Below, in pieces: positions 51,841-60,423 of a stretch of DNA of 64,000 nucleotides. A program made the translations under genes and the position numbers. This stretch comes from JBDHWG01 sp039810085 (GTDB lineage Bacteria; Chloroflexota; Anaerolineae; Epilineales; JAHCIE01): positions 32,630 to 96,629 of the forward strand of contig JBDHWG010000022.1 of the NCBI GenBank assembly GCA_039810085.1, read 5' to 3'. The notes under the pieces were generated by a model, which saw only the letters and a program-made list of their open reading frames with translations, was not told the DNA's origin and did not search any database. Every line of letters begins with the position of its first letter. Position 1 is the stretch's first letter.

Positions 51841-52807
51841 GCTTCTTCATCTCCTGCAGAATTCCAATGGCCGCCACTTCATCTGTCACCAACATGTTGA
51901 TAAGGCCCGCGCGGCTCGCGCCGATAATCGGCAGGCTCTTGAATTGCCCTGCGGCAATGCCAAGCCGCAGGGGAACATGCCGCAGCCCCTCCGCATCAAT
52001 CCCCACCACGCAGCGCGTGAGCGGCGTGTCGAGAATCTCGCCCGCCAGGGTAAAGTGGATGGAGCAGACATCGCCGACGGCGCCCGCCGCCTGCAACGCC
52101 TCTAACTGGGCCAGGTCCAGGTAGCCCGCCCGCAGCAGGCTTGCCCGCTCCGGGGCCACCGTCCCCACGCCCACCAGCGCCAGGTCAATCTCCTTGAACA
52201 GCTCGAAGATGCGCCGCAGCCGCTGGCCCGCCATCAAGCCCTGCCGGGTGATTTCATCATCCACAATCAGCGGCGCGGGCAGCGTCGAGTAATGCCCTAT
52301 GAGCAGCCGCGCCAGCCGCCGGGCCAGTTCCGGCCCATCGATCTCCGTATCCGTCGTCCCCAGCGCGCCGATCATCTGCACCACGCGGCAGTTGGAGGCC
52401 GCGCCCGCGCGAATCGCGTTCACCGTCTCCCACAGCCCCGTGCCCCACGACAAACCGATGGTCATGCCGTCGTAGACGATCTCTTCCACGAGGCGAGCGG
52501 CCAGGCTGCCGACGCGGCGGAGCATCTGAGCGTAGCTGAGCGTCCCCGACCGCAGGATGCGGACGACCTTGAGACCGAGCGCCTGTTCGAGTTCCCCTTC
52601 CAGATTGGTGCGCCGCGCCAGCGGGTAGTTCACCCGGATCTCGACGACGCCCAGCTCGCGCGCCTCAGCCAGAAAGCGCGAGATCATCGAGCGCGAGTAG
52701 CCGGTCTGGAGGGCGATATCGGACTGCGACTGGCCCTCCTCGAAGTAGAGTCCAGCCACTTTTGCAAGGAGTTCTAGCTTGTCGAGACTGGCGGTTGTGC
52801 CATCCAT
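51824..52807 (-). CDS. SorC-family transcriptional regulator
   Basis: 327 aa from ATG 52807. N-terminal HTH at ~15-55 (KLELLAKVAGLYFEEGQSQS, DIALQTGYSRSMISRFLAEA), then the sugar-phosphate-binding domain of the SorC family (LVEEIVYDGMTIGLSWGTGL, CRVVQMIGALGTTDTEIDGP, LIVDDEITRQGLMAGQRLRR, DLALVGVGTVAPERASLLRA, SIHFTLAGEILDTPLTRCVV). Likely controls the PTS/2-oxoacid dehydrogenase operon that it heads, with a phosphorylated polyol as effector. An upstream in-frame start would coincide with the -35 box of the promoter and is therefore rejected. Confidence 0.92.
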   Translation of the reverse strand: MDGTTASLDKLELLAKVAGLYFEEGQSQSDIALQTGYSRSMISRFLAEARELGVVEIRVNYPLARRTNLEGELEQALGLKVVRILRSGTLSYAQMLRRVGSLAARLVEEIVYDGMTIGLSWGTGLWETVNAIRAGAASNCRVVQMIGALGTTDTEIDGPELARRLARLLIGHYSTLPAPLIVDDEITRQGLMAGQRLRRIFELFKEIDLALVGVGTVAPERASLLRAGYLDLAQLEALQAAGAVGDVCSIHFTLAGEILDTPLTRCVVGIDAEGLRHVPLRLGIAAGQFKSLPIIGASRAGLINMLVTDEVAAIGILQEMKKHVEQV

Positions 52808-52904
52808 AGCGCGCAGGTTCCTGGGTGTGAAGGGAGGGGGAAGTTTCAACTGTCGACGATTCACATATGCTATCGGCAGTGGAATATGTTCATGCTCGTT
52901 TTGC

Positions 52905-52933
52905 AGTATACAACTAGAAATATGACTTGTCAA
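52905..52933 (-). promoter_or_regulatory. Consensus promoter of the SorC/2-oxoacid dehydrogenase/PTS operon
   Basis: Minus strand TTGACA (52933-52928), 17-bp spacer, TATACT (52910-52905). Leader ~90 nt to the SorC ATG. The AT-rich sequence around it is the probable SorC operator region. Confidence 0.8.
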
Positions 52934-53029
52934 GGAATGATTGGTGGAATTTCAAAAGATGCACAAATGTGCAGCGCCGGGCAACGCGAGGGTGGCGCGA
53001 AGGTGTGTCGAGGAGTTTCCGCATGCTGC

Positions 53030-53058
53030 TTGCGCCCGCGCCGGCCGTCTGCTATACT
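53030..53058 (+). promoter_or_regulatory. Promoter of the AGE-family epimerase gene
   Basis: TTGCGC (53030-53035), 17-bp spacer, TATACT (53053-53058). Divergent to the SorC promoter, about 100 bp away. Weak -35, good -10. Confidence 0.55.
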
Positions 53059-53090
53059 GGGCCATCGGATGACCTCTAGCGGTGGTAACC

Positions 53091-54368
53091 ATGCAGACGC
53101 AGCGGATCGAGGCTTTACACGACGAGATCAGCCAACACCTGGCCGGGGGCATCATCCCCTTCTGGCTGGCGCGCGCCTGGGATGACGAGTTCGGCGGCTA
53201 CCGCACCAACTTCGACGAGCACGGGGAACCCCTCGACACGTCGGAGAAGTACCTGAACACCCAGGCGCGGCTGCTGTGGTGGTTCTCGACGCTCTATCGC
53301 CACCACCCCCACCTGGCGCAGGCGCACGACCTGGCGGCGCGGGGCTTCGCGTTCCTGCGGGCGCACTTCTGGGACGAGGCGCGCGGCGGGTGGTATTGGA
53401 AGGTGGGGCGCGACGGCAGCCGCCTGGACGACGGCAAGGTCGTCTACGGCGAGTCGTTCGCCATCTACGCCCTGTCGGAGTACAGCCTGGCGACGGGCGA
53501 CGAGCGCGGCCTGATGTACGCGGCGCAGACGTTCGACCTGCTGCAAAAGTACGCCGCGGACACGCAGCGCGGCGGATATTACGAGAACCTGGAGCCGGAT
53601 TGGTCGCCCGCTCCACCGGGCTTCGCCGCCGGCGACCGCAAGAGCCTCGACACGCACATGCACCTGCTGGAGAGCTTTACGACGCTCTACGCCGCGTCGG
53701 GCGCGGAGATCCACCGCCGCAAGCTCCTGGAAGTCGCCAACCTCATCGTGACGCGCATGATCGACCCGGCGACCGGCTGCGGGCGCAACCAGTTCGACCT
53801 CGACTGGCAGCCCATCCCGGCCATCGCCATCCGGCGGACGTGGAACGCCGAGCGCGCCGGCGACGCCCCGGCCATCCCCACGGACACGACCTCCTACGGG
53901 CACAACGTCGAGCTGGCGTGGCTGCTGAACCGCGCCTTGCAGACGGCGGACGTCGATCCCACGCCCTACCATCCGGTGATGCGGCGGCTGCTGGACCACG
54001 CCGTGGCGCACGGCGTCGATTTCGAGTTGGGCGGCATCTACCGCGATGGCGTGGCGTCGGGCGAGGCGCTCATCCAGGACAAAGAATTCTGGCAGCACGC
54101 CGAGAGCCTGGTCGGCTTCCTGGACGGCTACGAAACCTTCGGCGACGGGCGTTACCTGGACGCCTTCGAGCGCATCTGGCGCTTTGTCGCCGCGCACATG
54201 GTCGCGCCGGCCGGCGAGTGGCGGACGCTGCTCGCCCGCGACGGGCAGGTCATCGACGGGCGGCTGGGCAACCCGTGGAAGGTCGCCTACCACACCGGCC
54301 GCTCGATGCTCGAGTGCGCCGCCCGCCTGGACGCCCTGCTGAGCGCGAGAGCGCTGCTGTCGCCATGA
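53091..54368 (+). CDS. AGE-family epimerase/isomerase (N-acylglucosamine 2-epimerase type)
   Basis: 425 aa from ATG 53091. (alpha/alpha)6-barrel family features: LAGGIIPFWLARAWDDEFGG, YLNTQARLLWWFSTLYRHHP, GGWYWKVGRDGSRLDDGKVV, YGESFAIYALSEYSLATGDE, LDTHMHLLESFTTLYAASGA, TTSYGHNVELAWLLNRALQT, DKEFWQHAESLVGFLDGYET, WKVAYHTGRSMLECAARLD. These enzymes include N-acylglucosamine and cellobiose 2-epimerases and mannose isomerases; the substrate cannot be fixed here. The divergent SorC/PTS operon suggests carbohydrate use. Confidence 0.92.
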   Translation: MQTQRIEALHDEISQHLAGGIIPFWLARAWDDEFGGYRTNFDEHGEPLDTSEKYLNTQARLLWWFSTLYRHHPHLAQAHDLAARGFAFLRAHFWDEARGGWYWKVGRDGSRLDDGKVVYGESFAIYALSEYSLATGDERGLMYAAQTFDLLQKYAADTQRGGYYENLEPDWSPAPPGFAAGDRKSLDTHMHLLESFTTLYAASGAEIHRRKLLEVANLIVTRMIDPATGCGRNQFDLDWQPIPAIAIRRTWNAERAGDAPAIPTDTTSYGHNVELAWLLNRALQTADVDPTPYHPVMRRLLDHAVAHGVDFELGGIYRDGVASGEALIQDKEFWQHAESLVGFLDGYETFGDGRYLDAFERIWRFVAAHMVAPAGEWRTLLARDGQVIDGRLGNPWKVAYHTGRSMLECAARLDALLSARALLSP

Positions 54369-54399
54369 GTGCAACGAAGGGCCCCGAAGCCCGAGGGAT

Positions 54400-54690
54400 G
54401 TAAGGCAGTCACTGCGAGGAGGACGATAGGACGACGAAGCAGCCTCCCGCTATGGGAACGCCCCGCACTTGCCGAGCTGGACCGTCTGATTCAAGGACGG
54501 GGATTGCTTCACTACGCTCCTCAGAACACGCCGGACATATCGTCATTGCGAGGAGGAACGACGAAGCAATCCCCCGGCGGGTGACAGCCGCACTCTAGTC
54601 GTCTAGACTATCTGTCGCAAGGGCGGGGGATTGCTTCGCCAGCAGGGGCGGAATACCGCCCCCGCATCCCGGCTCGCAATGACAGCATGG
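54400..54690. repeat. Cluster of dispersed palindromic repeats
   Basis: Units of the type TCATTGCGAGGAGGAACGAC followed by GAAGCAATCCCC appear in forward orientation at ~54410 and ~54540, and inverted (GGGATTGCTTCG ... CTCGCAATGACAG) at ~54500 and ~54630-54685. They fill most of the 399-bp gap between the epimerase and the PT-rich protein gene. No coding sequence is supported in this gap. Confidence 0.75.
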
Positions 54691-54767
54691 CGGTATTCTC
54701 TTGTCGGCGCATGCCGTCACGCGGCATTAGGGTCTCGCAATAACAGCCTTTCGACGACCAACTGGTA

Positions 54768-55565
54768 TTACTCTCCTGCCGTATGTCCCATCTCCAAAGT
54801 AGACGCGGATGGCGTCGCGGATAAATCGGACACGCCACGAGCCAGCAGCGGCAAGTAGGCCCAGGGCGTTAATATCGGTGTCGCCGTGGGCGTTGACGTT
54901 TCCGTTGGTGTGCTGGTCGCAGTAGCTGTACTCGTCGCGGTTGGCGTTGAAGTGGGCGTCGGGGTTTGCGTGGGTGTGCCGGTTAGAGTAGCCGTTGCGG
55001 TTGTCGTAGGAGAGGCGGTGGCCGTCGCAGAGACAGTGGGCGTCACCGTAGCTGTGGCCGTGGACGTAGGTGTCGTGGTGGGGCCTTCAACGTCGGCGTG
55101 CCAGTATGAAAAGCAGAGCGAGCTTCCATAATAGAGGATGGTGAAGCGGCCGCTAAAGTGCGTATCGGAGGTAAAATCTCCAAATACACGCTTGAAACTA
55201 GTAGAGGTATCCGCGACAATTAGATCAACGTGGCAATTATCAATCGGCACGCTAGGAGCTTGCCAATGCTGGTACCCGCACATTGTCCCAAACGAAAGAT
55301 CGAGATTTTCGACCCGACTGCGATCGGGGACCACGGTGAAGCTCCCAATATCGCTGGTCCAGAGCCCCGGCCTGGGGCTGACAGTGCAAGGCGTGGGGGT
55401 AGGGGTAACCGTACGTGTAGGCGTTACAGTGTCAAGCGGCGATGCGGGAGTGGAGCTTGTCTCATCGGCGTGAGCGAGCGAGAACAGGAGACCGGACAAC
55501 AGTGTGATTGCGAGAAAAAGGACGAGGGCGGAGCGAGCAGTAAAGCTGAAAGTTGGACGCGCCAT
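54768..55565 (-). CDS. Secreted Thr/Pro-rich protein with YLPL C-terminal motif
   Basis: 265 aa from ATG 55565 behind GGAGTGG; longer in-frame starts lie in an untranslated leader. Signal peptide ARPTFSFTARSALVLFLAIT ... AHA (cut near residue 33). A ~110-residue domain with four cysteines follows (SIGSFTVVPDRSRVENLDLS-like, MCGYQHWQAPSVPIDNCHVD, SGRFTILYYGSSLCFSYWHA), then a ~70-residue Thr/Pro/Ala repeat region and the motif AYLPLLARG. A PT-rich stretch plus YLPL near the end is common in secreted proteins of Chloroflexota and may act in surface display. Function unknown. Confidence 0.78.
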   Translation of the reverse strand: MARPTFSFTARSALVLFLAITLLSGLLFSLAHADETSSTPASPLDTVTPTRTVTPTPTPCTVSPRPGLWTSDIGSFTVVPDRSRVENLDLSFGTMCGYQHWQAPSVPIDNCHVDLIVADTSTSFKRVFGDFTSDTHFSGRFTILYYGSSLCFSYWHADVEGPTTTPTSTATATVTPTVSATATASPTTTATATLTGTPTQTPTPTSTPTATSTATATSTPTETSTPTATPILTPWAYLPLLARGVSDLSATPSASTLEMGHTAGE

Positions 55566-55829
55566 AACCACTCCTTGGTCCAGCAAGGGACCGTTTGCGA
55601 TTTGTTTGGGTAGGACACAGCATGAGGCATGATCTCCCCCATTTTGTGAGGGAAAGTCAGTGCCAAGCAGGGTTTGCTGACCAGTATAACATGCCCCCCC
55701 TTTGTCAATAACCAGAGTTGCGCAGGTGAGCAAGCCGTTGGATCACAAAGAACGCGAAAGAGGCTCGAAAGGCCGAAAGAAACAGCCTGGCGTATGCCTT
55801 TCGCGTTTTTCGCGGGCTTTCAGCGAAGC

Positions 55830-55925
55830 AATCCCCCGCCCTTGCATCAAGCGGTCTAGCCGAGGAATAGCAGCGCTTTCGCCGACCGGGAGATTGCTTC
55901 GTCGTTCCTCCTCGCAATGACGGTC
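55830..55925. repeat. Dispersed palindromic repeat, further copy
   Basis: Contains GAAGCAATCCCCCGCCCTTG (55826 on) and inverted GATTGCTTCGTCGTTCCTCC with CTCGCAATGACGG (55891-55923); same family as 54400-54690. The rest of 55566-55998 holds the leader of the PT-rich gene and a terminator hairpin; I see no gene. Confidence 0.7.
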
Positions 55926-55936
55926 GTGGAAAAGCG

Positions 55937-55966
55937 CCGTACCCCGCCAACATCGGCGGGGTACGG
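55937..55966 (-). terminator. Terminator of the DUF5666-like gene
   Basis: Perfect 12-bp stem CCGTACCCCGCC / GGCGGGGTACGG with loop AACATC; on the minus strand it is followed by CGCTTTTC. It lies 33 bp after the stop at 55999. Confidence 0.7.
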
Positions 55967-55998
55967 TTTATCTCCCAGGCAGGGACGTCTCAGTCGGT

Positions 55999-56931
55999 CT
56001 AGTCGTCCGGGTGATTGGGCATCACGATGATGAGACGCGCGTTGACGGTGGCAGGCGTGCTCGTGCTGCTCGACGGCGTCATTGTGCCGACAACGCGGAC
56101 GGTCATGTCATCCAGAAGCCCGTGTGGGTCAGCGGTTGGCGGCAGAATCTGGGTGGTGTCGGAATACTTGACCGCGAACTTCTTCACGTCTCCCTGCCGT
56201 GGCGTCACGACCAGGGTAAACGTCTTGGCGGTCTTGTCGAGGTCCGCGATCTTGCCGACCTCGTTGAAGGGGCGGGTGGTGGGCGGCGGCGGGGCGTGGT
56301 GCAGGATTCTCACGACCGTCGCCAGGATGGGCGCGGGCGTGTCATCGTCGGCGTTGGCATGGGTCGCGCTCCACACCTCGACCTGGTCGCCCACCTTCAG
56401 GTCGGAGAACGCCCCCGCCGTGTTGTTGGGCAGGATGAACTGTGTGTGCGTGTCCACGGTGATCGTGCGGCTATTGCGGCGGCCCACCTGGATATCAAAC
56501 GACGTCTCCGTGGACGTATTCGTCACCTTGATGACCTTGCCCATCGCGGCAGGCGGTGGGGGGATGACGGTGACGCGGTCCGCGATGTCATGACCGCTCG
56601 CGCTATCCTTGTGCGCCTCGACCTCGACGCGCATGCCCTGCGCCAGATCGGCGAAACTCGCGTCGGGCTTGGTGAGCATGAAATACTTGGTGTTGGTGTC
56701 GGTGTAGAACGTCTGCGCATCGCTGTGTCCAAATAGGGGCTGGACGCTGAAGGTCTTGTCCGTCGCGTTGACGTCTTTGATGACGCCCATCGCGTGCATG
56801 CCGTGCTCCGGCGGCGGTGATGGTGGCGTTCCGTCGTCCGCCCAGACCACAGCGCCCAGGACGACCAGGGCAGCGATCGCCGCCAGCGTCAGAGCTAGGG
56901 TGAATCGTCGAAAGGTGTGCATCTCGCTCAT
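55999..56931 (-). CDS. Exported DUF5666-like beta-domain protein
   Basis: 310 aa. ATG 56931 or, with better RBS spacing to AAGGAGA, ATG 56922. Signal peptide FRRFTLALTLAAIAALVVLG AVVWA. Three similar ~75-residue OB/beta units follow, each of the type GVIKDVNATDKTFSVQ / TKYFMLTKPD / LAQGMRVEVEA; GKVIKVTNTSTETSFDIQVG / THTQFILPN / LKVGDQVEVWS; and GKIADLDKTAKTFTLVVTPR / DTTQILPPT / LLDDMTVRVVG. This is the DUF5666 pattern. It is probably extracytoplasmic; no activity is known. Confidence 0.82.
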   Translation of the reverse strand: MSEMHTFRRFTLALTLAAIAALVVLGAVVWADDGTPPSPPPEHGMHAMGVIKDVNATDKTFSVQPLFGHSDAQTFYTDTNTKYFMLTKPDASFADLAQGMRVEVEAHKDSASGHDIADRVTVIPPPPAAMGKVIKVTNTSTETSFDIQVGRRNSRTITVDTHTQFILPNNTAGAFSDLKVGDQVEVWSATHANADDDTPAPILATVVRILHHAPPPPTTRPFNEVGKIADLDKTAKTFTLVVTPRQGDVKKFAVKYSDTTQILPPTADPHGLLDDMTVRVVGTMTPSSSTSTPATVNARLIIVMPNHPDD

Positions 56932-57167
56932 GTCTCCTTGTTGAATGTCTATCGTGAGTTGGTTGGCCCTGAGCGTGTCCCCCACCGCCGGGCGAGGCAT
57001 CGGCCGCCTGTCTCGCCTGCCTGCACCTAACACGACGCCGAGCGATACGCCGGGGATATGGCGAAATTGTAAAAAGGTTGTAAATTGGGCCAGGCGTAGA
57101 CGCGGGCGAGGCGTGGGCTTATACTTTGCGCGTTGACAGTATTCCGACCTCCATAAGCGAGAGACCC

Positions 57168-58070
57168 ATGAACACAGCCATGTCGCGCACGGCGCTGGGG
57201 CTGGCGATGCTGGGCCTGGTCGGCAGCAGCATCGTCTGGTACTGGCGCGCTCTAGACCGCTTCCCGGAGGACTTCACGCCGCCCCTCGACGCGGGCAAGA
57301 CGGCGAGCCTCGGCCAGCCGATCCGCATCGGCGGCTGGGGCGGCGGGGGCGGGGGCGTGCGGCGGACGCCGGTGATCTTCGTCCACGGCACGACGGGCGC
57401 GGCGTGGAACTTTGGCGCGGCGCGGCTGATGTTCCGGCTGTGGGGCTACACGCCGGACGAGATGTGGGCGCTGACCTACGGCTGGGGCGGCGAGCTGCAC
57501 CGCGACCCCAACGGCATCGAGACGAAGGACGACAGCGTCGACGAGAATCTGGCCGACCTGGACGCCTTTGTGACCGCCGTGCTGGCGTACCTTCAGCCGC
57601 GTTACCCGGAGGTGACCCAGGTGGACATCGTTGGGCACAGCATGGGCGGGGTGCTGGCGCGCAAGTGGATGAAGGCGTACGGGCAGGCGCACCTGGTGCG
57701 CTCCCTCGTGGCGCTGGACAGCCCGAACCACGGCGTGGACCCGATACGGATGCGGCGGGAGCGCTGCCCGGAGGGGGAGAGCCGCTTCTGCGAGGAGTTC
57801 GCGGCGGGCAGCCCGTGGCTGGCCGACCTGAACGCGCCGCCGGAGGTGCCCGACGGCGTGCGCGCCCTGACGCTCTACGATGGGACGGACAAAATCTCGT
57901 TCATGAAGACGCCGCTGTCGCCGCGCCTGGAGGGGGCGGACAACATCGCGTATAACCTGGAGCGGGGCGCGCGCGTGACGCACGCCGCCTACGTCTACGA
58001 CCCTGGCGTCCTGCGCACGGTTTTCGACTGGCTGCAGAAGACGCCAGTCGAGCCGTCCGGCACGGACTAA
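57168..58070 (+). CDS. Alpha/beta hydrolase, lipase class 2-like, membrane-anchored
   Basis: 300 aa from ATG 57168 (GCGAGAGA upstream). N-terminal hydrophobic segment (ALGLAMLGLVGSSIVWYW) is a signal anchor. Oxyanion-hole motif VIFVHGTTG at ~69-77, nucleophile Ser158 in IVGHSMGGVLARKW, DSPNHG after it, an Asp in LYDGTDKISF and a late His in ARVTHAAYVYD. The layout matches esterases/lipases of the class 2/EstA type. Probably faces the cell exterior. Stands alone, followed by repeats. Confidence 0.87.
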   Translation: MNTAMSRTALGLAMLGLVGSSIVWYWRALDRFPEDFTPPLDAGKTASLGQPIRIGGWGGGGGGVRRTPVIFVHGTTGAAWNFGAARLMFRLWGYTPDEMWALTYGWGGELHRDPNGIETKDDSVDENLADLDAFVTAVLAYLQPRYPEVTQVDIVGHSMGGVLARKWMKAYGQAHLVRSLVALDSPNHGVDPIRMRRERCPEGESRFCEEFAAGSPWLADLNAPPEVPDGVRALTLYDGTDKISFMKTPLSPRLEGADNIAYNLERGARVTHAAYVYDPGVLRTVFDWLQKTPVEPSGTD

Positions 58071-58077
58071 CGAGCGC

Positions 58078-58341
58078 CGCCCGACAGTCAACTGTCGGGC
58101 TACAAGATGGAAGCCCAAGGGGCTAGGGCCTTTTCTCAGCCCGTTGGGCTTGCATTTATTAGCCAGGCGCTTGGAGCGCCTGGCGGTCTTGCTCGTGGGC
58201 GGAACACCGCCCGACAGTCAACTGTCGGGCTACAAGATGGAAGCCCAAGGGGCTAGATGGGCTGGGTGCTCGTCTCAGCCCGTTGGGGTTGCATTTGTTA
58301 GCCAGGCGCTTGGAGCGCCTGTCGGTCGTGCTCGTGGGCGG
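58078..58341. repeat. Two direct repeat units, each with two hairpins
   Basis: Unit 1 (58078-58201) and unit 2 (58207-58341) share CCCGACAGTCAACTGTCGGG, a perfect palindrome, then AAGATGGAAGCCCAAGGGGC, AGCCCGTTGGG and the inverted repeat CAGGCGCTTGGAGCGCCTG. They fill the gap between convergent lipase-like and ricT genes and probably end both transcripts. Short open frames here are artefacts of the repeat. Confidence 0.8.
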
Positions 58342-58372
58342 GGCGGCGCCCGACTTCGAGCGGCTGGCGGTC

Positions 58373-59263
58373 TTACGTGTCGTCCGCCGCATCCTCCGTA
58401 TCCTCGGCCTCGTCCGGGATGATGGGCTTGCCGAAGGGGGCCGGGCGGAACTGGTTCTGGCGCTCTTGAAGCTCGCGCCACTCGTCGGCCGTGACGACGT
58501 AGCGCTCGTCGTCCGCCTCGTTGAGCAGGGTCATCGTGCTCTGCATGACGTCGATGTGGATGACCTTGGCCTGGCCGGTCGCCCACTGCAAGCGCGCGCC
58601 GACCTTGGGAAACTGGCCCTTGACCTCGACGTAGGTGTCCTGCTCGAAGGTGAGGCAGCACAGCAGGCGGCCGCAGACGCCGGAGATTTCCGGCGGGTTG
58701 AGGGGTAGGTCCTGGGTTTTGGCCGTCTTGATGGAGACGCGGGGGAAGTCGGTCATCCAGGACGAGCAGCACAGCTCCAGGCCGCACTTGTCGATGCCGC
58801 CCAGGAGCTTGGCCTCGTCGCGCACGCCGACCTGCCGCAGCTCGATGCGCGTGTGCAGGACGCGCGCCAGGTCGCGCACGAGGTCGCGGAAGTCGACGCG
58901 CTTGTCGGCGGAGAAGTAGATGGTCAGGCGCGAGCCGTCGAAGGAGTACTCCGCGCGCACCATCTTCATCGGCAGGTCGTGCTCGCGCACCTTCTGCTTG
59001 CCAATCGCCAGCGCCTCGGCCTCCTGCACGCGGAAGCTCTCCATCATCGTCAGGTCGCGCCAGTCGGCGGCGCGCTCGACCGGCTTGAGGGGCTGCACGA
59101 CCTCGCTCTCGTCCACGTCGGTCGGCGGGATGACGACGCGGCCGACCTCGGCGCCGCGGCTCGTCTGCACCACCACGTAATCGTTCACACCGGCCGACAC
59201 GTCGGCCGGATCGAAGTAGTAAACCTTCCCCGCTCGCTTGAACCTTACACCAACGACAATCAT
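58373..59263 (-). CDS. ricT: PSP1-domain protein RicT (YaaT)
   Basis: 296 aa. PSP1 family pattern: IVVGVRFKRAGKVYYFDPAD, DYVVVQTSRGAEVGRVVIPP, AEYSFDGSRLTIYFSADKRV, DFRDLVRDLARVLHTRIELR, QVGVRDEAKLLGGIDKCGLE, LCCSSW, SGVCGRLLCCLTFEQDTY. The conserved cysteines bind Fe-S in the Bacillus RicA/F/T complex, which takes part in RNase Y-dependent mRNA maturation. As in Bacillus it follows holB (9 bp gap). Confidence 0.93.
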   Translation of the reverse strand: MIVVGVRFKRAGKVYYFDPADVSAGVNDYVVVQTSRGAEVGRVVIPPTDVDESEVVQPLKPVERAADWRDLTMMESFRVQEAEALAIGKQKVREHDLPMKMVRAEYSFDGSRLTIYFSADKRVDFRDLVRDLARVLHTRIELRQVGVRDEAKLLGGIDKCGLELCCSSWMTDFPRVSIKTAKTQDLPLNPPEISGVCGRLLCCLTFEQDTYVEVKGQFPKVGARLQWATGQAKVIHIDVMQSTMTLLNEADDERYVVTADEWRELQERQNQFRPAPFGKPIIPDEAEDTEDAADDT

Positions 59264-59272
59264 TCTATCCTC

Positions 59273-60343
<1,071 letters not shown>

Positions 60344-60423
60344 AGAGAATGATTTTAGCACACAAAGGCACGCGCGTGAAACGTCAGCGCATGGAACACC
60401 CGGCGCAACGACTCTTGCAAAAG

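Noticed and set aside
53115..54374. 419-codon minus-strand frame opposite the epimerase
   Set aside because: No motif; the plus strand carries a complete AGE-family protein.
54400..54690. Possible CRISPR array in the repeat cluster
   Set aside because: Repeats alternate in orientation and spacing and no constant spacer length or cas gene is present.
58144..58422. Short frames in the 58.1-58.4 kb gap (PTVGRC, ARRLERL-type)
   Set aside because: They repeat because of the two direct repeat units and overlap hairpins.
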